The translations under genes were made by a program, and so were the position numbers. Shown here piece after piece: positions 9,930 through 21,022 of a DNA stretch of 64,000 bases (position 1 is its first letter; each line of letters starts with the position of its first letter). This DNA comes from Diabrotica undecimpunctata. Taxonomy: Eukaryota; Arthropoda; Insecta; Coleoptera; Chrysomelidae. The stretch is from the NCBI RefSeq assembly GCF_040954645.1, contig NC_092807.1:56032739-56096738 (forward strand), given 5' to 3'. The notes beneath the pieces are model-generated. The model saw only the letters and a program-made list of their open reading frames with translations. It made no database searches and was not told where the DNA came from.

Positions 9930-12205
9930 TATGATGAACACGGGCAGTGATGATAACGCGTCAGAAGGAAAAAAGAGAAAATATAGAGGGTGAATTTTAC
10001 CTTTCCTGTAGAGCAAAAAAACTGCCAGAACCTCAAGCAAAAGAAACCAAGGGAAGAAGATTCAGAGGATGCGGACGACGTTATGAGTATGTTCGGGAAG
10101 ATGCTGGGGGAACTGAAAGAAATCAGGAATGATAGGAAAGAAATCAGGAATGAAAATAAGGAATATAGAGAAGAGATGTAGACCGCAGAATTTGCACGGC
10201 TAATAGATGCTATTTTGGTCTTAATCTCCTTTTTAAATCTACAGTTATATCAAGAAATACAAAAGTAAAACTCTACAAAACAATAATACGCCCAGTCCTA
10301 ACATATTGTTCAGAAACCTGGACTTTAACAAAAAGCAATGAAAACATGTTAGCATGCTTCGAAAGAAAAATACTAAGGCGAATCTATGCATGGAGCGGTA
10401 AATGAAAATGGTGTCTGCAGAAGACGATACAACTTCGAACTCTATAGAATATACCAGGAACCAGATATCGTAAAACACATTAAGATAGGACGTCTGAGGT
10501 GGGTAGGCCATGTAATGCGGATAAAGCAAACCGACACAGCTAGAAAAACGCTCCTTGATAGACCTATTGGTCAAAGAAGAAGAGGAAGACCCAGAACAAG
10601 ATTTCTAAATAACATAGATCAAGATATGAGAAATATGGAAATACGTGCTTGGCGGAGGAAGGCGATGGATCGGGACGACTGGAAAAAAATTCTTGGGGAG
10701 GCTAGGAGAAGAAGAGATAATAGCGCTGAAAAAAGAAAATATAAATATAAAGCAAGAATTGGAAAGAATAGTAATTACGGGTCTACCAATAGTCGCAACA
10801 GATGAAACACTCTTAAAAATAATGTAAAAGATTTTATACAAAAGCACCTAAAAGAGAATGTCGAAATAAAATCGGCAATGAAGCTAAAACACAATATATG
10901 TTGAGAAATTGCGAAAATTTGAGGTAGTGCAGGATTATCAAAAAAATATACAAGAAACCTACGCCAAACAAGATAGTACTACTGTAAGTAACATACAACA
11001 AAAGTTCTTGAAAATGACAAACACTATAAAGGAAGCAACGTCGAATACCAAGAACAAAAAGATTTAGAAAAAACCACTGGTTCGATGACGAATGTAAAAC
11101 AAAGTTAAAAAAAGATCAGATGTGAGAATAAAAAGTTTACTATCGCGAAAACAAGACGACCTAGAAAGGTATGCCGAACAACGAAAAAAAGTAAAGAAAA
11201 TTCTAAGGGAGCGGAGACAAAAGTATATGTATGATAAAGTAAAGCGTATTAAAGAAAATTACAAGAAAAACGGTATTATGTCAGATAACTTAAAATGTGA
11301 GTGAGCTAATACTAGAAGTGTGGGATGCCAAAGAAATGCCTTAAGAAGGAATAAGTCGATTATAATTCCTATACACAAAAGGAGCTAAAAAAAATACGCA
11401 AACTATAGAATCCTTATTAGAGGTAATATATAAACTGCTCGCCATACTAATTAAAAAACGATTAAAAATATATGTAGAGAAGAATCTAAGAGAATACCAG
11501 GGAGGATTTCGAGAAGGAAGATCAACAACCGATCAATTTTTTATGCTAAAACAAATCCTGATCAATTGCTATGAATACAAAATTTCAGCACAAGTACTTT
11601 TTAATAATTACAAAGCCGCTTACGATACAATAGACAGAAAAAAATTAATAGAAACGCTAAACAAATTTCTAAAAATTCATTTCAACGGAATTTAACATGT
11701 ATTTCTTAAGCAAAAAAGGAATAAACACCAAGTGATCCTTTAAATTGGAGGTGAAGTATGGATTAGTTGTAGAATTCGAGAAAATGGATGAATATATGTA
11801 CTTAGGTCTCTTATCGATCAGGCATTTTAGGAAGAAACTGAAATCAACCTAAGACTGGTCAAGAGCAACAGGTGTGCTGGAGCAATGAACAAAATAATTA
11901 AGGCCAGAGAAATATCTCTTGATACAAAAATAAGAGTATACAAAACTATAATTAGACCCACAATGCCATACGCTGCCGACACATGGACTATGAACAAAGC
12001 CATACAGAATAGATTGGAAGCACGGGAAAGAAACATACTTTGCAAAATTTTTGATGGAGAAGTAGTAGAGAGATAATGGAGAAGACGAATAATAATAATG
12101 CAGAAGTGTACCATCTGTATGCTAACCCTACAATAATAAAAGTGGTGAAAAACTAGACTAGAATGGCTCGGACATCTAGAGAGAATGCAAGGTAATAGAC
12201 TTCTT
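9930..12205 (+). pseudogene. LINE relic A with nested RTE fragment
   Basis: Plus-strand pieces in element order. ORF1-like coiled coil starts with ATG at 9930 and continues to about 10182 with LGELKEIRNDRKEIR. ORF1 resumes near 10700 with ALKKENINIKQELERIVI. An endonuclease-RT linker follows (NHWFDDECKTKLKK, 11075; LSRKQDDLERYAEQRKK to 11304). RT palm A appears at about 11500-11660 (FREGRSTTDQFFMLK, YKAAYDTIDRKKL). The thumb is at 11745-12110 (TIIRPTMPYAADTWTM) and the C-terminal box at about 12160 (LEWLGHLERMQ). The catalytic FADD box and the endonuclease are missing, and frames change several times. A second LINE piece (10241-10720) sits inside ORF1. Confidence 0.75.
10241..10720 (+). pseudogene. 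RTE-type LINE RT C-terminus, nested in LINE A
   Basis: Plus strand, in two frames: SRNTKVKLYKTIIRPVLTYC, ETWTLTKSNENMLACFERK, then RLRWVGHVMRIKQTD, GQRRRGRPRTRF and WRRKAMDRDDWKKIL. This is the thumb and basic C-terminal box of an RTE-like reverse transcriptase, 5' truncated as usual for LINE insertions. It lies between two parts of a different LINE's ORF1 coiled coil. Confidence 0.75.
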
Positions 12206-14610
12206 CTTATGGTGCCTATCCGTTATGGATGTTGGACACTAACATGGCTATTCTGACTTTGTTGACTGTTGCCCTGAAAAGTCCGGTAGTGGTTAAGTTA
12301 AACCATTTTCGCAGGTTATGCAGCCACGATATTCTTCTTCGTCCTGGACCTCTTTTCCCATGTACTTTACCTTGAAGTATGGTCCGAAGTAAGTTATATC
12401 GTTGTGCATTGTGCATTATATGGCCCAGGTATTCTAGTTTGCGACGTTTTATGGGTACTACTAGTTCGCGCTCTTTACCCATTCTATGTAGTACTTCTTC
12501 GTTGGTAACTCTGTCTATCCAGGAAATCCTCAACATGCGTCTATAGCACCGCATCTCAAATGCTTCGAGTCTCTTCAGTGATGCTTCAGTTAAGGTCCAT
12601 GACTCCACATTATATAAAAAAACGGAGAATACGTAGCATTTTAGTAAAGGAACTTTTATTTCCAATTTTATATCGTGGCTGTTAAAGATTTTTTTCATTT
12701 TTGACGAAAGTTGATCTTGCCTTCTCGATTCTTATCTTAATTTCCGTCGATTTCCGTCGAAAGTTGGTGATTTGTGTTATAGGTTGTTGGTTAACTAGTA
12801 ATTGACCAGGTGGTATCCTATTTTTGCTTATAACCATGTATTTGTTTTTTTTTCTTGGTGTTAAAATCAAGCTCAAAAATGCTACTTACTTCTGGCACCC
12901 TGGAGACAAGTGTCTGCAGACCTTTAAGACTGTCTGCAAAAATGACAGTATCATCAGCGTATCTTATGTTGTTCAACCGTTCTCCGTTTATAAGTATTCC
13001 CTCGTCTACGACCGTTAGCGCTAGGTTCATAATGTGCTCTGAATGGGTATTGAACAATAATGGGGACAATATAAATCCCTGTCGCACACTTCTTTTTATC
13101 TTTTTGTCGTCTGTTAACTGATCCCCAACTCTAACAGCTGCAGTTTGTTCATAATAGATGTTGTTTATTATACGGCGATCTCTGCTATCTAGACCAATTG
13201 AATTTAATATTTTCATCAGTTCGTAATGTTTTATTCTATCGAACACTTTCTTATAATCAACAAAACACACATAGTATACATCACAATTTACGTTTCTAAA
13301 TCTTTGAAAGAGAACTTGTATTGCAAAAAGTGCCTCTCGAGTACCCAATGCATCCCTGAAGATGAAATCTGTGTTTGTCATGTGTTCTTTACACTTTTTA
13401 TTATATAATATATTCTTTTGTATATATAATTTTTAAAAAAGTTTTCAGGAGATGGCTCATAAGGCTTATTATTCGATAATCTTTACATTTTTTGGCATTG
13501 GGTTTTTTAGGAATTGTTATAAAAGCTGATCTTAGCCATTGTCGGGGTATTTTTCCACTTTGGTATATATTGTTGAAGACCAAGGTAGGTCTTTTTACTT
13601 CGTCTTTATCCATAATTTTCAAAAATTCTGAGTAAAACTCATCTGGTCCTGCGGCTTTTACACCCTAATGTTGTTTATAGCAGCTTCTACTTCCGCTTCG
13701 AGAATAGGTGGTCCGGTATCGTCATTTTTATTTTGTGTGATGGTGACATTTCTATCGTCTTCAAATGTTGTTGTCACATAGTTTATCCATGTTGTTTTTG
13801 TTTCTTCAATATCAACTATTGGATTTCCTTGAGCGTCTGTTAAGTGTCACGGCCTTTTTGATTTACAGATACCTGCTGGTTCTTTGATCTTTTTGTGGAG
13901 GTTGAAGGAATCATGTTTACGTTCCAATATCTTGATTTCTTCACACTGTTCTTCCAGATTTCTATTTTTAGCTTCTCTGACAGCTTTTTTTATCTCTTTG
14001 TCTAGAAATTGATATGCAACGTAGTCTTTCTGCTTGGATTCTCTTCTTCTGTCCATCATCTGTAATATACCGTCGGTCATCCATGGTTTTTTCTTTTCTG
14101 TCTTTTTAGGTCGCAGGTATAGGTCTAATATTTCCTTCCCAATGTTTTCTTTGGGGTTTATTTCTGTGTCAACATTATTAACCACTTCTGACTTAGATAT
14201 GTTGATCTTCAGATATTCCCATACTTCTTGAAATATGTCATCATCTCTTAGTTGTTTGAGATCGTATCTTATAAGATTAGGTTTGTGGATTTTTTTAAAT
14301 TTCAGACGAAATTTAGCGACAAGTAGGTGATGGTCTGACTTAATATTTTCACCAAGGTAGGTTTTCACTGATGTTATTAAGTTTTTGAATCTTTTATTTA
14401 TTAAAATATAGTCAATCTGGTTTCTTATGAGATTTTCTGGCATGTCATCGGGTGAGCGCCATGTGTACAACCTTATGTGTGGTAATTTGAAGAGTGCATT
14501 GGTGATTACCAACTCTTCTTCCGTAGCAAATGTGAGTAGGCGTTCTCCTCTCTTATTTCGCTCACCCAGACCCCAAAAGACGCAAACTCTCCAGTTTTGG
14601 AAGCTTCATT
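12206..14610 (-). pseudogene. RTE-type LINE relic B (endonuclease C-term + RT)
   Basis: The best preserved RTE copy here. On the minus strand from 14512: the apurinic endonuclease C-terminus (RNQIDYILINKRFKN, SDHHLLVAKFRL), the linker (KPWMTDGILQMMDRRR), RT start (SGKIPRQWLRSAFITIPKKP at 13560), palm A (VDYKKVFDRIKHYELM), RQGFILSPLLFN and the catalytic YADDTVIFA (12950). The thumb (ESWTLTEASLKRLEAFEMRC) and C-terminal box (LEYLGHIMHNAQRY, GKRGPGRRRISWLHNLRKW) complete it. The 3' end at 12206 is a GAA-type tail, shared with the fragment at 49735. The endonuclease N-terminus is missing, and three to four frame breaks kill it. Confidence 0.85.
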
Positions 14611-15472
14611 TATTCTGTTCCATCATCTAACAATATCTGCGTACACGTTACTCCGCCATCAAATAATACTTATGCAACCGTTTTTTGATAGTTTGACTAA
14701 ATAACATCACCCTTCCAGTATCTTGCCTGAAGAAGCTATTAATCATTGACGCTGTTATTACTAACTAAAATACTATGACCACTACTCTACGATTATGCAG
14801 GTAAATTAGGAATAAACAGAATTAATTAATAAAAATATTGTTTTATAAAATTTTCACGTGAGTTATTAGTGTCAATGAATATTTGGGAATAACGTTTAAT
14901 TTAAAGCACAATAAAAAGGCGACTGTAGGATTTCTAAAGTTAAAATAAATAGAGACGTAACATATTGATGAACAATTCAAAAGGCTGTGAAGATTGATTT
15001 AGTTAATTGACTGTGACGACACGTACATTTTTAGATCACTTTTTAAAAAACAGCTTAATGAGGAAAAATAACTTTTGAGAAATAAAGAAAAAGATACTTA
15101 TATACAAGAATCGATAGAGAGTAATAGTAGATGTTAAATTTGCAGAACGAAAGAAATCGCTCTATTTTTTATATAAACCAGATGTACATTCTTAATATAA
15201 AATAATAAAAGAAGGTTGTACGATCAACGGTTTAAAAACACGTAATAGTTATAAAATATATTCGGTTGTTTTTATTTTTAAAATTAATATTGGTTCTAAA
15301 ATAAAAAAAAAAATGTTGGTACGCTCCTGCTAATTAGTTAATCTTATCAATACAAAAGTGATTTTCTAGTCGTAAATTTGACAATTTTTTTTCAATAGTC
15401 TATATTACAGTATTCCAGTATTTCTTTTTCTTTCAATATTTTGTATATAAAATTTAAAGACTAGAAACAACT
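14611..15472. other. Upstream flank of the oxidase gene
   Basis: AT-rich sequence with no coding frame or recognised repeat. It should contain either the promoter or an intron after an untranslated first exon. The only suggestive signal is TGTATATAAAA at 15442-15452, about 25 bases before the ATG. Confidence 0.4.
15442..15452 (+). promoter_or_regulatory. TATA-like sequence before oxidase ATG
   Basis: TGTATATAAAA sits 20-30 bases upstream of the ATG at 15473. In such AT-rich DNA this can be chance. If it were a true TATA box, the 5' leader would be almost absent, so an untranslated exon further upstream is equally likely. Confidence 0.2.
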
Positions 15473-15575
15473 ATGTCGAATACGCCAAGTATTCTTATTA
15501 TTGGAGCAGGTGCTTCCGGGATTGCAGCGGCCACAAAATTGTTGAAAAATGGAATTTCCAATTTTAAAATACTGG
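15473..15575 (+). CDS. Spermine oxidase-like protein, exon 1
   Basis: First coding exon of an FAD-dependent polyamine oxidase (SMOX/PAOX family), which oxidises spermine or acetylated polyamines and releases an aldehyde and H2O2. ATG 15473 opens directly on the Rossmann strand SILIIGAGASGIAAATKLL with the FAD dinucleotide motif GAGASG at residues 11-16, so no upstream start is needed. No signal peptide is visible, which fits the usual cytosolic or nuclear location. The exon ends at a GTAAGT donor in phase 1. Joined to exon 2 it reads KIL-EAEERIGGR, exactly the expected continuation. Confidence 0.93.
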
Positions 15576-15896
15576 GTAAGTATATCATGTAGTCTACTGC
15601 TATGCAGAGTATGAAAAATATTTCTAAAACAACAATTTTTGCCGTTTGGCATATTGGAATTTGTTGGTAGTTTTTCTTTCTTTATATATTTAAAGTTATA
15701 AGGATAGGCATGTTCTTATATTGATAACCTGCTTTAAAAACAAATCTTGTTTTAAGGAACGTGATAGATTCTCAATATTCGTACTTATCTACTATTGTTT
15801 TGTATTCAAATTTTTAATAAGCTTTTTGCACTTTTTTAATGCGCGCAAAAAACATTCTATTTGTTGAATTTAAATCATTTTTGATTACATTATACT

Positions 15897-15934
15897 GTTG
15901 ATTGAATAACCCAAATTTGGGTTATTCAATCAAC
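15897..15934. repeat. Perfect 38-bp palindrome in intron 1
   Basis: GTTGATTGAATAACCCAAA is followed at once by its exact reverse complement, with no loop. It lies 322 bases after exon 1. No surrounding element was recognised. Confidence 0.9.
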
Positions 15935-16180
15935 GATTATACATATTTTATTGTCCTATTCGAAGCTATTATGAAATATTTGTTGGAGTATACAAATCTT
16001 CAGGAAATATTTATTTTTTCATAATTTAAACTTTTAGACAGATATCTTTGTTGTTGGAGTATATCTTTGTATAAATTAAAAATCTTGCGACTTTACGCTA
16101 TCACTTAAACTATACTATATACTTACATTAAAAGGTAATCTAAATTTTTATCGAAGTATAAATTTAATTTACAAAAATGT

Positions 16181-16245
16181 TTGTATTTTGAGAACGATTT
16201 TCAAAGTGGAAATTGAAACGTCAATAAACTTACTTTAACCTTTCA
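16181..16245 (+). repeat. Dispersed repeat copy 1 (pairs with 61900-61962)
   Basis: Contains TTTGTATTTTGAGAACGATT, then a hairpin around AAGTGGAAATTG, then AAACGTCAATAAAC. The same about 65-bp sequence is at 61900-61962 on the same strand. The hairpin plus AAACGTCAATAAA resembles the terminal part of Penelope-like elements, but an intact hammerhead core is not present. Confidence 0.6.
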
Positions 16246-17500
16246 TTTGATGTACATCCGTACCATTCTCTCAGGTTGCGCAGCCATGACATTCTACACC
16301 TCCCTACGCTTCTCTTTCCTTGGATCTTTCCCTGCATAATCAGTTGGAGCAAGGTGTATTTCTCTCCACGTGTAATATGTCCGAGATATTTTAATTTTCT
16401 TCTTTTTATTGTATTTAAAATTTCTATTTCTTTGTTCATCCTTTCCAGAACCTCTTAGTTTGTGACGTGTTCTGTCCATGATATTTTCAGAATTCTTTTG
16501 TACACGCACAGCTCGAATGATTCCAGTTTTTTCATTGATGTCGCATTCAAGGTCCAAGATTCCATTTCATAAAATAAACTTGAAAAAACATAGCACCTCG
16601 CCAACCTAACTTTTAGTTCCAGTTTTAAATTTCTGGTACATAGCACCCTTCTCATTTTGTAGAAATTTGCTCTAGCCTTTTCTATTCTTATTTTGATTTC
16701 CTGATTGTAATCAGTTGTGGAGTTAATCATTGTTCCCAGGTATATATATTTGACCACTTGTTCGATGTTGCTTCCGTTTCAGACAGTTCCCCCTAAATTT
16801 GTACTATATATTTATTTTTTTTAAGAGTTAGTTTTAATAAATTCACTCACTGATTTGTTATTTCTAGCTCTTTCATTGCTTTAAACATCACGGAGTCGGA
16901 GGCTGCTTTGTAGTCTATAAATATGTAATGAGTATCAATGTCACATTTCAGTGTTTTTTCTAAAGTTTGTTTCAGGTTGCGATCTAATGAATTGTTTATT
17001 TACCACCTCTAAAACCAGCCTTGTGTGTTCCTACTGCCCGTTCTACATTAACTGTGACATAGTACTGTGGAAAATATGTTACACGCTGCATTTAAATTAC
17101 GTAATTCTTATGTGGTTAAAGTATTTAGAGATATCTCCTATTTTGTATATAGTGCAAAGTATTTTAATATTCCAATCATTGGGAAGGGGTTTCTGTGCCC
17201 ATATTTTTTTTATAAGCTGTTGTAATGCTATTGTGATATTATGGCCACATTCTTCATATAGTTCAACTGAAAGATTATTTATTCCGGGTGATTTATTTCT
17301 CGCTAGTTTTTTAGTTCTTCAAGAAACAAACTTCAAGAATCGTTGGTACTTCCTTTTCCCTCTAGTATGTTTCTCTTACTTTATCTGTTTTGACTTCCAG
17401 GTTTTTTTCTTTTTACTCTATATTAAGTCCTTGGTTAAAGTATTTCATTCAACTATTCAATACATCTTTTTTGTTGCTAATAGATCGCCAAGATAATGCT
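16205..17500 (-). pseudogene. LINE relic C (RT)
   Basis: Minus-strand RT in many frames, from about 17330 down to 16230. Pieces in order are QQLIKKIWAQKPLPNDWNIK, palm A (HYIFIDYKAASDSV, about 16905), thumb (IRIEKARANFYKMRRVLC, ESWTLNATSMKKLESFELC, 16455-16757) and the C-terminal box (RRKLKYLGHITRGEKYTLLQ, GKRSVGRCRMSWLRNLREW, 16230-16439). The catalytic YADD segment appears to be deleted between about 16760 and 16840. The C-terminal box is close to that of LINE B and the fragment at 49499. The upstream RT pieces look like a different family, so a chimera of two insertions is possible. Confidence 0.75.
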
Positions 17501-18745
17501 ACACATAATTAATGACGAACTGAAAATTTTCCTTTAACCAAAATTATACCAAGATTACATTAGATTTACCAAAAGTAAAGGAACTAGCTACTCTAAACAT
17601 GAAAAATATTACAGAAATCTAGGAAATTCGGTTTCCTACTACACATGTGTTTAAAAAATTATTGCAAAGTATTCGACAGGGTCAAATGGCAACACTTATG
17701 GCAGAGAGCCAAATCAGTAGGCGTACCACAACATTTGATTTTGTTTAAAACGAAACTATACGAACACACTACCAGAAAAGTTAAAGCACTTGACACATTT
17801 GCAAATAAATTCCATCCAGAATAAGTCAGACAAGACTATATACTGTCTCAACAAATGTTCAATATATGTATATTGTGTGGCATCTTTTTAGAATAGCGCT
17901 TGAAGGATTGGAAGAAGGCACTTAAAAAAATTTCTGAAAAATAAACAACCCACTTTTTGTTAATGACACAGCTCTTGCAAATAGTCAAAAATACTTAATT
18001 GATCTCAGTTGACTGGTTATAGACGAAAGTAAAATATTTAGTCTATATCTAAACATATCGAATAAAAAGATCCAGATAGTGGATAAACTACATAATAATC
18101 ATCCACACATAATCACGATTGACCGGTTTGAGGTTGTGAGTTTACAGTTATATCTGAGATCATTGATCAAACCACAAGATCACTATAGGAAGAAATAATA
18201 CGTAGATGTGATCTAGCAAAATCCGTCGTTAGAAAAATAGCCAAAATATGGAAGGATCTTAAATTTCACTAACTCTAAAATGAGGTGATTAACTGATTAT
18301 TTAACCTCAACTATGTCAGTACTGCTTCCCAATACTAATATACGGATGTGAATCTTGCACCACACGACAAGCTGAAAACAAAAAGATAGACGCCACTGAA
18401 TGTGGCGAATGTGGCTATATTATGATGGACCATACACAAGAAAAATTTCAATTTGAAATGAGGTAAAGGTCATCCAACGGCTCTCCAGCACAGCCCATCT
18501 CCAACAGTTAAAATACTTTGGACCTATTATAAAAGCAGATACGGAAAAATGGAAAGACTTATTATACAATGAATTGTAGAAAGCCGAAGATCCATAGCAA
18601 GATTTCAACAATATGGTTCGACCATCTTAAAGAAATACGAAAAAGACCTATGCATGAGTTAAAAGAAATGGCAGATCTTTGAAGACGAAAATAAACGACA
18701 TCCCAATGACCACTACACTCCCTCAGGAGGACATAACTGATGAGA
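17501..18745 (+). pseudogene. LINE relic D (RT, plus strand)
   Basis: Plus-strand RT relic. Palm A at about 17660 (YCKVFDRVKWQHLWQRAKS); the next box at about 17820 (FHPE...DYILSQQMFNI); a decayed catalytic box near 17965 (FVNDTALAN in place of YADDT); then DKLHNNHPHIITID, the thumb at about 18240-18420 and a C-terminal segment (LQQLKYFGHIIKADTEKMER in a mixed frame, about 18500). It ends near HPNDHYTPSGGHN (18740). It lies head to head with LINE C. Stops are frequent, so it is old. Confidence 0.7.
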
Positions 18746-19110
18746 GAAATAATATTAAATGGAAGATTTTTTTATTATATTTTTTTTCTTGCGTTTTTTT
18801 AAATAACTGTACTGGATTTTTTATTTATAATTTGTTTATTTTATACGTTCTGTTGTACTTTTATATGTTCTCGTTTGTTAGTTTTTAGTTAGTGTTTAGA
18901 GTGGTTTTAAAAGCATATTTTTTATTGAATCACATAATCATAACTGATATAACAGTTGTTATTTGATTTATTTTGTATTTGGTACATATAGTACTGTACT
19001 TATTGTTTGTAATTTCTATGACCTTATTAGATAAGAGTTTGGTACCTTAAAACAATTTAAAAATTTAATTTAAATACAATTGTAACAAGTTTGTATAAAA
19101 TGACATCACT
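18746..19110. other. AT-rich spacer
   Basis: T-rich sequence leading into a (TA)n tract. Nothing else was recognised. Confidence 0.4.
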
Positions 19111-19114
19111 ATGT

Positions 19115-19120
19115 ATGTAT

Positions 19121-19205
<85 letters not shown>

Positions 19206-19209
19206 ATAT

Positions 19210-19278
<69 letters not shown>

Positions 19279-19281
19279 TGT
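19115..19281. repeat. Long (TA)n microsatellite
   Basis: About 165 bases of TA repeats with a few interruptions (ACATATACA, TTATA). Confidence 0.97.
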
Positions 19282-19284
19282 ATA

Positions 19285-19745
19285 TTAAACCTAGAGCTAA
19301 GAATAATGCTACTACCAGAATTATTATTAAACTCAACAGTCTTCCGGAATGAACTAAGTCGATTGATATTGCGCCAAGCTTCTTAAAGTCATCTTTGATG
19401 TCTTCTTCAGGGCTTCCTATTTCTTAGTCTCCCTAGCCCTCAGACAATACTTAACTTATCACTAACCAATGCATTACTGCTACTGGAAACATAGGACGAT
19501 TTATTTAAACCGTCGATGGTGGCGGTGATTGAGTGGATGTTGACGTGGTTGTTAGCGTGGAGAGTGGCGCGGAGATTGGCGCGGAGGTTGACACGAATAT
19601 TTCTGACAATAATATTTTGATTGGCAGGTGAGGCGGATGCTATTTTCTTTATGAGAGGCATTCATGCTGAAGGCAACCGCATGCTGTTATCTCTTTTATT
19701 GAGATAATTTGTACTTTTTTTCAATTTCTATGATTTCTCGGATAA
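19285..19745. repeat. Degenerate PLE-like terminus and GC-rich short repeats
   Basis: On the minus strand CCTGAAGAAGACATC...GGCGCAATATCAATC (about 19365-19412) looks like a decayed relative of the PLE terminus at 5230; the GAAA core base pattern is lost. Next to it, 19510-19640 has an irregular 12-bp-period repeat (forms of GGAGATTGGCGC) much richer in G than its surroundings. Confidence 0.4.
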
Positions 19746-19749
19746 TTCT

Positions 19750-21022
19750 TAGATTCTTCTCTTAACAAAAGCCATTCTCAACAAAACTTCTCTTCCTGTT
19801 GACATGAAACAACAATCTCTAATTCCTCGTGAAAAGTCTTCTAGTACACCTCCAATATATGACCCACCCAAAATTCACAAACCCGATATTCCTCTACCTC
19901 CCACTGTCAGTTCTACATTTGTCCTACTCTGGCCAAGTACTTGGCCAAAAACTTTACAATCTCTTGCCGAAAATGCTTGATCCTTCGTCAAAAATTCTTT
20001 TTATTTTATCGAACTTTTTAAACAATACCCTATCTCACTATCAGACTATAAATAATCTGAAAACTAAATACAGTACCTAGCAAGACCACTTATCTCTTAT
20101 TAAACATTGTATGTCCAACTCTTATTGCTTCTTTCAAAATCAATTCTACAAAAAAATAAATAGTGCCCTAATGGGCTCCCCACTAACTCATTTGACAATA
20201 TCTTTATGGAACACTCTGAGTCCGAAGCACTATCCACATCAATGCTCAAACCCACATGTTGGTTACGATATGTTGACAATACATTCGTCATTTGGCTCCA
20301 TGTCATGGATGTTTTCGTGTTGTTTCAAACCCATCTGAATGGTATACATCTTAGTATCCGGTTTACAATAGAGGTGAAAACTGATTTATCCCTACCGTTC
20401 TTGCCGTTATCGTTCAGAAAAACCAATCCCAAGGTTTTTATTACTCTGTTTATCGAAAATCCACCCATTTTTACTTCCATGCCAACTCTCATCATTAACC
20501 CTCACAATTTAATTCAATCATTAATACCCTTGTATCTAGATCAATACGTCTTTCCAATCATGCAATTAGACAAAGAAAGCTCTTTAGTTTAAAACAGCCT
20601 CTCATACAAAGCGGTTACCGCAAAAATCACATTAATATTAGCATCCACAGACAGCAATCTTCCACTTAATCTTAACCCAAAGACTTAGACCCTCATCATA
20701 TGAAAGCTTTTCTTCCTTCCATCAAAGATGTCACTGACAAAATCGACAAAATTTGTAAATTATGAGAAATAAAGACAATATTTACCCCCAAAAAAAACTT
20801 TTATTTATAGTCCGATCAATTAAAGACAATATTTTAAATGAACAACACCGAATTTATAAAATTACTTGTGCAGACTGCCCCCGATCATATATAGGCCAAA
20901 CAAATCGTAGAATCCAAAATAGGATTTATAAGCATTCCATTTGTGTTCGCAATTCTTATTCAATTTCAGCTTTAGGTCAACAACTTTTTCATACCGGTCA
21001 TACAGAAACATATAGTAAGTAA
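19750..21022 (+). pseudogene. Penelope-like element 2 (RT + GIY-YIG), broken
   Basis: Plus strand. The RT starts with IYDPPKIHKPDIPLPPTVSS at about 19855, the PLE version of RT motif 1-2. It continues in a new frame (GQVLGQKLYNLLPKML), then FFQNQFYKKINSALMGSPL (20120) and the catalytic region CWLRYVDNTFVIWLHVMD (20258), where the expected YVDDTF has Asn for the second Asp. Later comes LSLPFLPLSFRKTNPKVF. The endonuclease is at 20855-21010: YKITCADCPRSYIGQTNRR and QQLFHTGH. It is cut soon after that. Many breaks make it inactive, and it is a different family from the PLE at 3.7-5.3 kb. Confidence 0.85.

Noticed and set aside
16181..16245. Possible fourth hammerhead (hairpin followed by AAACGTC)
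   Set aside because: The CUGANGA core is absent (UUGAGAA), so it does not meet the minimum motif. Kept only as a shared repeat.
16951..17496. 181-codon plus-strand frame
   Set aside because: It is antisense to the LINE C reverse transcriptase, whose minus-strand motifs explain the region. The plus frame has no domain.
19091..19386. Open frames rich in Tyr-Ile (YIYIYI) on both strands
   Set aside because: They are translations of the (TA)n tract, not genes. The same holds for 44055-44279, 44753-44965 and 5210-5431.
19440..19661. 73-codon minus-strand frame with NLRANLRATLHANNHVN repeats
   Set aside because: The apparent protein repeat comes from a DNA-level short repeat. No start context or domain.
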